In this document: positions 15,401 to 20,573 of the stretch, in pieces
Layout of the letters: every line of letters begins with the position of its first letter
Numbering within the stretch: the first letter of the stretch is position 1
Origin: Deltaproteobacteria bacterium RIFCSPHIGHO2_02_FULL_40_11
Lineage (GTDB): Bacteria > Bdellovibrionota > JACOXK01 > 2-02-FULL-40-11
Assembly: GCA_001798105.1 (NCBI GenBank)
Contig: MGRI01000081.1
Coordinates: 4,774-25,346, forward strand
Direction of reading: 5' to 3'
DNA length: 20,573 bases
Made by a program: the position numbers and the translations under genes
Notes under the pieces: generated by a model
Told to the model about the DNA's origin: nothing
Databases searched by the model: none
Seen by the model: the letters and a program-made list of their open reading frames with translations, nothing else

Positions 15401-15647
15401 GTTTTTCAATTGAGATAATTTTTTCAACCACTTCCGGCGTTAAGGGTTCAATATACGTATGTTGTGCAAAGTCCGGATCGGTCATGATCGTGGCTGGATT
15501 TGAGTTTAAAAGTACCGTTTCAAATCCTTCTTCTTTTAAAACTTTACAGGCTTGTACCCCAGAATAATCAAATTCACAGGCTTGCCCAATCACAATGGGG
15601 CCTGCGCCAAGAATCATAATTTTATGAATGTCATTTCTTTTCGGCAT
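12417..15647 (-). CDS. carB: Carbamoyl-phosphate synthase large subunit
   Basis: Makes carbamoyl phosphate from bicarbonate, ATP and the ammonia passed on by CarA, for pyrimidine and arginine synthesis. All parts are present: the first ATP-grasp synthetase half ([46 protein letters not shown]), the oligomerisation region, the second half ([46 protein letters not shown]), and a C-terminal MGS-like allosteric domain ([13 protein letters not shown]...VINTTFG). The length, 1076 residues, is close to that of the E. coli protein. A palindromic repeat is inserted in frame in the linker between the halves (residues 552-560, CHSREGGNL). The start overlaps the upstream gene by 17 bases; it is the last gene of the pyr operon. 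Confidence 0.97.
   Translation of the reverse strand: [1076 protein letters not shown]
13968..13994 (-). repeat. In-frame palindromic repeat in carB
   Basis: ATTCCCGC (13971-13978) pairs with GCGGGAAT (13983-13990) around the loop cttc. On the minus strand the unit is translated as CHSREGGNL, a peptide that marks this widespread repeat type when it falls in genes. It lies just before KIMILGGG, the start of the second synthetase half, where a surface linker tolerates extra residues. Confidence 0.8.
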
Positions 15648-16287
15648 GTTTTTGAAACTCTTCTAGGCAATAGATTTGCGTGGGGGCCACATAAGGATAG
15701 CGGTCTAATTTTAATCTTAATCTTCGAAACTGCGAAAGCGTTTTTAAAAGAATTTTGTATTCCAGACCCCGAATTTTTTTCATTTCTTTTTGGATAAATT
15801 TCTGACATTCGGCAGGATGCACAAAAAACATTTTTGTAAATGCCCATTCATTTTTATACGGGACCAGAATGGCTTCAAAAATTTCATTTTTGGTGAAAGC
15901 GGCCGCAGGAATATAGCTTTCAATTTTAATTTTTTCACCGTCAAAAAGATTTTCCAAAGTAACGGTGTCTGAAACTTTTTTGACCAAAAATAAAGAATGT
16001 CTAAACTTTGTAAAATCGTTAAAAACCTTTTGATCTTCTTCGGAGAGTTGCTTCAAGTGATTTCGATAAAAAAGGCGAACGGGTGGCAGGTCCTGATTTT
16101 TTAAATCGCGGTCAAATAAATACCATTCAATAAAAGCTGTCATGTAGGTTTCGTAAAAGGCGTCATCTTCGTGGACGGGGCCCGTTGTTTCAAAAAATTC
16201 TTGTTTGGCTTTTTTGAGTTCTGCTTCATAGGTCTTGGATGTGAATTCATCCATAATTTCTGTGAGGTAAGAATCAAACGTTCTCAT
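15631..16287 (-). CDS. Unknown protein encoded between carA and carB
   Basis: No family recognised. The 218-residue product has no signal peptide or membrane helix, so it is probably cytosolic. It is rich in charged and aromatic residues: MRTFDSYLTEIMDEF, DDAFYETYMTAFIEWYLFDRDL, then a possible small beta domain (HSLFLVKKVSDTVTLENLFDGEKIKIESY, ILVPYKNEWAFTKMFFVHP) and a basic helical end (LLKTLSQFRRLRLKLDRYP). Its ATG overlaps the carA stop by four bases and its end overlaps the carB start by 17, so it is translationally coupled to both subunits of carbamoyl-phosphate synthase. That placement suggests a role tied to the enzyme or its regulation, but nothing in the sequence proves it. Confidence 0.75.
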   Translation of the reverse strand: MRTFDSYLTEIMDEFTSKTYEAELKKAKQEFFETTGPVHEDDAFYETYMTAFIEWYLFDRDLKNQDLPPVRLFYRNHLKQLSEEDQKVFNDFTKFRHSLFLVKKVSDTVTLENLFDGEKIKIESYIPAAAFTKNEIFEAILVPYKNEWAFTKMFFVHPAECQKFIQKEMKKIRGLEYKILLKTLSQFRRLRLKLDRYPYVAPTQIYCLEEFQKHAEKK

Positions 16288-17438
16288 GCATTTTTCTCCA
16301 TTAAGTGTACAAAATCTGTAAAAAGGGTTCTGGAATCATGGGGCCCAGGAGAGGCCTCTGGATGGTATTGAACGGTAAAAATCTTATTTTTGATATCGCG
16401 TAACCCTTCTACGGTCTGGTCATTTAAATTGAGATGTGTCATTTCAATGTTTTTATCTTTCTTTTTATCTTTCAAGGACATGAAGTCTACAACAAAACCA
16501 TGGTTTTGGGATGTAATTTCAATGTGACGGGTCATAAGATTTTGAACCGGATGATTGGCCCCATGATGGCCAAATTTTAGTTTCGACGTGGTCCCCCCCA
16601 ATGCATTTGCTAAAATTTGATGTCCCAGGCAAATTCCAAAAATGGGTTTTTGGCCGATGAGTTCTTTTGCCGTTTCAATGGTTTCGCGGACAGCTGCGGG
16701 GTCTCCTGGGCCATTCGATAAAAGGATACCATCTGGATTGAGACGCAATATTTCTTTGCTGGGTGTATTCCAGGGCACAACCGTAACGCGACATCCGGAA
16801 ATGGCCAATTGCTTTAAGATCGAGGTTTTGATGCCAAGATCAATGGCAACGACATGAAATTGGGGTGTCATCAAGCGGTCATTCTGAGGGACGAAGTCCC
16901 GAAGAATCTCGTCGTTTTCAAACACATACATTTTTTTTGTACTGACCAAAGCCGCCAGGTTTTGACCTTCTAAAGAGGGAGCCGCTTTTGCTTTTTCAAT
17001 GAGCGTTGTTTTATCTTCATTTCGGGTTGAAAGGCATGCTTTGAGACTGCCTTCTGTTCGAAGCATTCGGGTCAAAAATCGAGTATCTATATTACAAATG
17101 GCTGGAATATTTGAAGCGGCTAAAAACTCACCCAACGTTTTTTTACTTTGCCAATTGCTGGGGGTCTTACAATAATCTTTTACAATCATGCCTTCTAAAT
17201 GAAGGCCATTGGATTCATTGTCGATATCATTAATTCCGGTATTTCCAATTTGAGGCGCCGTCATCAAAACCATTTGTCCTTTATAAGAAGGATCTGTAAT
17301 GATTTCCTGATAGCCAGTCATGGCTGTATTAAAAACAACTTCTCCGATGCGCTCAGCATGGCGCGCGCCAAAGGAATTTCCTTCGAGTACAACGCCGTTT
17401 TCAAAAGCAAGCGTCGCTTTAGGATTGTTGAAAGACAA
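16284..17438 (-). CDS. carA: Carbamoyl-phosphate synthase small subunit (glutaminase)
   Basis: Hydrolyses glutamine and passes ammonia to CarB. The 384-residue protein has the CarA N-terminal domain (LVLMTAPQIGNTGIND, SLKACLSTR) and a class I glutamine amidotransferase domain with the nucleophile Cys270 in FGICLGHQ and the His359-x-Glu361 pair in VQYHPEASPGP. Residues 177-187 (EILRDFVPQND), in the linker between the two domains, are encoded by an inserted palindromic repeat. The start lies within the end of pyrC (20-base overlap) and the stop overlaps the next gene by four bases. The active-site residues are intact, so the insertion is presumably tolerated. Confidence 0.97.
   Translation of the reverse strand: MSFNNPKATLAFENGVVLEGNSFGARHAERIGEVVFNTAMTGYQEIITDPSYKGQMVLMTAPQIGNTGINDIDNESNGLHLEGMIVKDYCKTPSNWQSKKTLGEFLAASNIPAICNIDTRFLTRMLRTEGSLKACLSTRNEDKTTLIEKAKAAPSLEGQNLAALVSTKKMYVFENDEILRDFVPQNDRLMTPQFHVVAIDLGIKTSILKQLAISGCRVTVVPWNTPSKEILRLNPDGILLSNGPGDPAAVRETIETAKELIGQKPIFGICLGHQILANALGGTTSKLKFGHHGANHPVQNLMTRHIEITSQNHGFVVDFMSLKDKKKDKNIEMTHLNLNDQTVEGLRDIKNKIFTVQYHPEASPGPHDSRTLFTDFVHLMEKNA
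16878..16910 (-). repeat. In-frame palindromic repeat in carA
   Basis: Two-tier hairpin: ATTCT (16881-16885) pairs with AGAAT (16903-16907), a symmetrical GA/GA internal loop, then GGGAC (16888-16892) with GTCCC (16896-16900) around gaa. The 33 bases encode exactly residues 177-187 of CarA. Layout and flanks (GTCATYCTGA...GAAGRATCTC) are the same as in the FGE-fold gene at 10621-10652. Confidence 0.75.
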
Positions 17439-18699
17439 TTTTTCCTCCCACCAGCGTGTAAATGACTTGGCCTTTTAACTTCCATCCATGAAACGGTGTA
17501 TTTTTGCTCTTTGAAAAAAGTTTGTCACGATGAATCTGAATGGATTTTTTGGGATCAAAAATCGTGATATCTGCATCCCATCCTTTTTTAAGCGTTCCTT
17601 TTTTGAGACCCAAAATGCGTGCGGGATTCACCGTCCATTTTTCAATGAGTTTTTCCAGGGAGAGTACTTTTTCATCGACCAATTTTAAGGTTAAAGGAAG
17701 CGCTGTTTCCAACCCAATCACACCGTAAGCAGCATTTTCAAATTCAATTTGTTTTTCTAAAACACTGTGCGGGGCATGATCTGTTGCGAACGTATCAATG
17801 ACGCCTTCTTTTAAAGCCTTTTTTAAAGCGTTTTGTTCTTCTTTTCCACGAAGGGGAGGAGCCATCTTAAAATTTGTATCGTAAGTTGAAACTTGGTCAT
17901 CTGTTAAAAAAAGGTGGTGGGGTGTTACTTCACAAGACACCCGAACTTTTCTTTTTTTGGCGTCTCGTATGAGTCTCACCGCGGCTTCCGTTGAAATGTG
18001 GGCGAAGTGAACATGGCTTTTTGTAAGTTCTGAAAGCGCAATGTCTCTTGCAACCATAATTTCTTCACTGGTTGTGGGGTTTCCCCGAAGCCCTAGGGCT
18101 GTAGAATGCAAGCCCTCATTCATGACACCTCGTCCAACCAAATGGGTGTCTTCACAATGCGAAATAATGGGAAGATTAAAATGCCTACAATAATCCAGGG
18201 CCTTTCGCATGAGGTAGCTATTCATGACAGGATTTCCGTCATCGCTGATGGCAATACAGCCAGCTTCTTTCAGGCTTCCAATTTCTGAAAGATTTTCACC
18301 TTGAAGTCCTTTGGAAAGGGCCCCTATAGGGTATACGTTTACCACGGCTTCTTGCTCAGCCTTTAACTTAATGAATTGTGTAATATAGGCGTTGTCATTG
18401 ACGGGATCTGTATTGGCCATACAAGCAATTGAAGTAAAGCCCCCCGCGGCCGCTGCTTTAGAGCCTGTTGCAATCGTTTCTTTATGTTCGAAACCAGGTT
18501 CTCTCAAATGGGTGTGCATATCGATGAGGCCGGGACAAACAATCCTGTCTTTTGCGTCGATCACCTGGTCACAATTTTTCGTACTTAATTTTTCCGATGA
18601 CATTTTTTGAATTTTTCCATCTACAATTAAGATATCTTTTTTTGCTTTTATGTTTTGAGCAGGATCGATGACAAATCCATTTTTAATGACGCACTTCAA
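17419..18699 (-). CDS. pyrC: Dihydroorotase
   Basis: Closes carbamoyl aspartate to dihydroorotate, the third pyrimidine step. The 426-residue length and motifs match the long bacterial class: GLIDMHTHLREPG with metal ligands His62 and His64, the Asp-containing AISDDGNPV, SHCED, VTPHHL, and FATDHAPH near the C-terminal part of the barrel. The N- and C-terminal strands form the usual composite domain of amidohydrolases (VIDPAQNIKAKKDILIVDGKI; GWDADITIFDP). It overlaps pyrB upstream by 17 bases and carA downstream by 20. Metal ligands are all in place, so it should be an active enzyme and not the inactive pseudo-dihydroorotase found beside some PyrB proteins. Confidence 0.95.
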   Translation of the reverse strand: MKCVIKNGFVIDPAQNIKAKKDILIVDGKIQKMSSEKLSTKNCDQVIDAKDRIVCPGLIDMHTHLREPGFEHKETIATGSKAAAAGGFTSIACMANTDPVNDNAYITQFIKLKAEQEAVVNVYPIGALSKGLQGENLSEIGSLKEAGCIAISDDGNPVMNSYLMRKALDYCRHFNLPIISHCEDTHLVGRGVMNEGLHSTALGLRGNPTTSEEIMVARDIALSELTKSHVHFAHISTEAAVRLIRDAKKRKVRVSCEVTPHHLFLTDDQVSTYDTNFKMAPPLRGKEEQNALKKALKEGVIDTFATDHAPHSVLEKQIEFENAAYGVIGLETALPLTLKLVDEKVLSLEKLIEKWTVNPARILGLKKGTLKKGWDADITIFDPKKSIQIHRDKLFSKSKNTPFHGWKLKGQVIYTLVGGKIVFQQS

Positions 18700-19612
18700 C
18701 TTTACCTCCTAATCCTAAAAGATAAAGGAGCGCCATGCGAACGGCAACTCCATTGACAACCTGACTTAGGATTAAAGAATGGGGGGAATCTGCAATTTCG
18801 GGCGAAATTTCGGTGCCACGATTGAGTGGGCCTGGGTGCATAATCACCATGTCTTTTTTTGCATATTTTAAAGTTTCATGTGTGAGGCCATAGTATTTTA
18901 CATATTCTCTTTTGGTGGAGAATTGGTTTTGCATTTGCCTTTCTTCTTGAATCCGAAGCATCATGACAACGTCTTTGTCTTGAATGGCAGATTGTAAATC
19001 ATAAGAGATATCAATATCCCATTTTTTAAGATCGGGCGGGATGAGTGTGGGCGGGCCGCAAACAAAGGGACGTGCCCCCATTTTTTTGAGTAATAAAATA
19101 TTACTTCTTGCAACCCTGCTGTGTGCAATATCCCCTACAATTAAAACTTTGAGTCCTGTGGTTTTCCCTTTGGCTTCTTCAATGGTCATTAGGTCTAGAA
19201 GGGCTTGAGAGGGATGCTCATGAAAACCATCGCCTGCATTAATAATGGGGGTTTTGAGCATTTTTGAAAACACATAGGGGGCCCCTGAAGAAAAATGGCG
19301 AATGATTAAAATGTCCGGATTCATGGCCTCAATGTTTTGGGCGGTATCTAAAAGGGTTTCACCTTTCACCATGCTCGACCCACTGCCCGATAAATTTATG
19401 GAAGAAGCACCCAAGCGCTTGGCCGCCATTTCAAAAGAACTTCGGGTTCGGGTGGAAGGCTCAAAAAATAGCGTTACAACCGTTTTCCCGTTTAGCAGGT
19501 TTTTTCCAAAATTTTGTGATGTTTTAAATTTTTTTGCGAGTTTTAAAATTTCGGAAATATCATTACGGGAGAGGTCTTGAATGGATAATATATGCTTTGA
19601 TTTAAATCCCAT
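18683..19612 (-). CDS. pyrB: Aspartate carbamoyltransferase catalytic subunit
   Basis: Joins carbamoyl phosphate and aspartate. The 309-residue protein has the carbamoyl-phosphate loop FFEPSTRTRSSFE (Ser53-Thr-Arg-Thr-Arg57), the Ser80/Lys83 loop in GSSMVKGETLLDT, HPSQALLDL, the aspartate-domain block LKVLIVGDIAHSRVARSN, and HPGPLNRGTEI. No pyrI regulatory-chain gene is nearby. The ATG overlaps the lepB stop by one base (TAATG) and the end overlaps pyrC by 17 bases. Its product feeds PyrC directly, in the order of the pathway. Confidence 0.97.
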   Translation of the reverse strand: MGFKSKHILSIQDLSRNDISEILKLAKKFKTSQNFGKNLLNGKTVVTLFFEPSTRTRSSFEMAAKRLGASSINLSGSGSSMVKGETLLDTAQNIEAMNPDILIIRHFSSGAPYVFSKMLKTPIINAGDGFHEHPSQALLDLMTIEEAKGKTTGLKVLIVGDIAHSRVARSNILLLKKMGARPFVCGPPTLIPPDLKKWDIDISYDLQSAIQDKDVVMMLRIQEERQMQNQFSTKREYVKYYGLTHETLKYAKKDMVIMHPGPLNRGTEISPEIADSPHSLILSQVVNGVAVRMALLYLLGLGGKVEVRH

Positions 19613-20313
19613 TAACGTATCATTTTGCCGAATCTCTTCCAGCGAATTTTGGGGAGACCTAAAAGCGAAATCTTATCCCGGGAATTTAAAGACAACCATA
19701 CAAACATGGCTTTGCCCTTTACATTTTCCATGGGAACATAGCGCCAACTGCGAGAGTCTGAGGAATTATCACGATTATCGCCCATGACAAAAAGTTTATG
19801 GGGCGGAACCGTCACCGGCCCAAAATTATCCGCAGATTTGAATTCGGGTTTTACATAAAGCGTATCATGCATGTAATCTTCTAATTTTTCTTGATACAGG
19901 TCCATGGCGTCTTGGCCTTCTACGTCTTGCAAAATGGCGCGCTCGGTTTGAAGTTCTCTGGGCACTTTTTCATCGTTGATAAACAGTTCTCCCTGACGAA
20001 GTTCAACTTTATCACCCGCAACACCTACCACACGCTTAATATAATCTTTGGAATTATCGATGGGGAAAATAAAAACAATCACTTCCCCTCTTTTGGGCTT
20101 TCTGAACTCAAAAAAACGAATTTTGGTGTAGGGGATGCGAAGGCCATAGATAAATTTATTAACGAAGATATGATCTCCAATTTTTAAAGTGGGAATCATC
20201 GATCCAGAAGGAATTTTAAAGGCTTCGATTAAAAAGGCTCTCAAGCACAAAGCAATGAGAACGGCGACAATAATAGCTTCTGTATATTCTCGAATGGCAG
20301 ACTTCTTTTTCAT
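19612..20313 (-). CDS. lepB: Signal peptidase I
   Basis: Cleaves signal peptides of exported proteins at the outer face of the inner membrane. The 233-residue protein has one N-terminal membrane helix (residues ~12-30, AIIVAVLIALCLRAFLIEAF), the catalytic serine in PSGSMIPTL (Ser38), the general-base lysine in YIKRVVGVAGD (Lys93), and GDNRDNSSDSR near the end. The insert with LQDVEGQDAMDLYQEKLEDY between these boxes is longer than in the smallest enzymes but within the usual range. It follows lepA by 34 bases and overlaps pyrB by one base, so it heads the overlapping run that leads into the pyrimidine genes. Confidence 0.95.
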   Translation of the reverse strand: MKKKSAIREYTEAIIVAVLIALCLRAFLIEAFKIPSGSMIPTLKIGDHIFVNKFIYGLRIPYTKIRFFEFRKPKRGEVIVFIFPIDNSKDYIKRVVGVAGDKVELRQGELFINDEKVPRELQTERAILQDVEGQDAMDLYQEKLEDYMHDTLYVKPEFKSADNFGPVTVPPHKLFVMGDNRDNSSDSRSWRYVPMENVKGKAMFVWLSLNSRDKISLLGLPKIRWKRFGKMIR

Positions 20314-20347
20314 GTGAAATCAAGTGGTTATAGCATACGACTGTTTT

Positions 20348-20573
20348 TTAATCAATCTTTAAAACTGCTAAAAAGGCTTCTTGGGGGAGCTCTACACTAC
20401 CGATTTGCTTCATCTTTTTCTTCCCCTCTTTTTGCTTTTCTAAGAGTTTTCGCTTTCGGGTAATGTCACCGCCATAACATTTGGCTGTGACATCTTTTCG
20501 CATGGCAGAAATGGTTTCTCTGGCAACGACTCTAGAACCAATGGCCGCTTGAATGGCAATTTGAAACATTTGT
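20348..20573 (-). CDS. lepA: Elongation factor 4 (LepA), C-terminal end only
   Basis: The frame is open to the right edge, so only the last ~75 residues are inside the window. They match the LepA-specific C-terminal domain closely: FQIAIQAAIGSRVVARETISAMRKDVTAKCYGGDITRKRKLLEKQKEGKKKMKQIGSVELPQEAFLAVL. LepA is a ribosome-binding GTPase that back-translocates or helps ribosome assembly. The lepA-lepB order is a common arrangement. Confidence 0.95.
   Translation of the reverse strand, partial: QMFQIAIQAAIGSRVVARETISAMRKDVTAKCYGGDITRKRKLLEKQKEGKKKMKQIGSVELPQEAFLAVLKID

Noticed and set aside
17419..18699. pyrC as an inactive pseudo-dihydroorotase, as found beside some PyrB proteins
   Set aside because: The HxH, HCED and DHAPH metal-binding motifs are intact.

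Overview
The window looks like a chromosomal stretch from a Gram-negative bacterium. It encodes an LptE-type LPS-assembly protein, exported proteins with ordinary signal peptides, and a standard set of housekeeping genes. Base composition is A+T-leaning (about 40% G+C by eye). A lineage once grouped with the Deltaproteobacteria is my best guess, at low confidence; no rRNA or tRNA is present to test it.

Layout. Positions 3-4985 (+) form one tightly packed run: the C-terminal part of a membrane-anchored TPR protein, purD, purE, tsaC (Sua5/YrdC) and a DUF1015/SerK-like gene, each touching or overlapping the next. Positions 4972-6766 (-) hold two exported proteins of unknown function that may be distant paralogues. 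Positions 6917-7436 (-) carry dciA (DUF721) and rpoZ. Positions 7539-9065 (+) carry lptE and holA, with rpsT converging on holA (9055-9315, -). Positions 9358-9588 are non-coding and contain a 27-nt direct repeat and a very stable 89-nt hairpin that probably terminates an unknown exported protein gene (9589-10314, -). Positions 10505-12406 (+) are accessory: a secreted FGE/SUMF1-fold protein and a HepT/MntA-type HEPN-nucleotidyltransferase pair. Positions 12417-20573 (-) are a long pyrimidine run read as lepA, lepB, pyrB, pyrC, carA, an unknown gene, carB. From lepB to carB every junction overlaps by 1-20 bases, so UMP synthesis up to dihydroorotate is one transcription unit behind signal peptidase I.

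Two signals stand out. First, the last ~115 bases of the FGE-fold gene switch abruptly from ~35% to ~67% G+C and read as a diversity-generating retroelement (DGR) variable region: an RGG(S/G)W...LRSA(N)R...AD...VGFR frame in which the solvent-exposed positions are NNC/NNT codons, as expected from adenine mutagenesis of AAC/AAT in a template repeat. No reverse transcriptase, Avd or template repeat is in the window, so this would be a remote target or the edge of a DGR locus. Second, short palindromic repeats have inserted in frame into coding genes: one in the linker between the halves of carB (peptide CHSREGGNL), one in the inter-domain linker of carA, a full plus a half copy behind the signal peptide of the FGE-fold gene (same family as the carA copy), and a different palindrome that forms the last codons of dciA.
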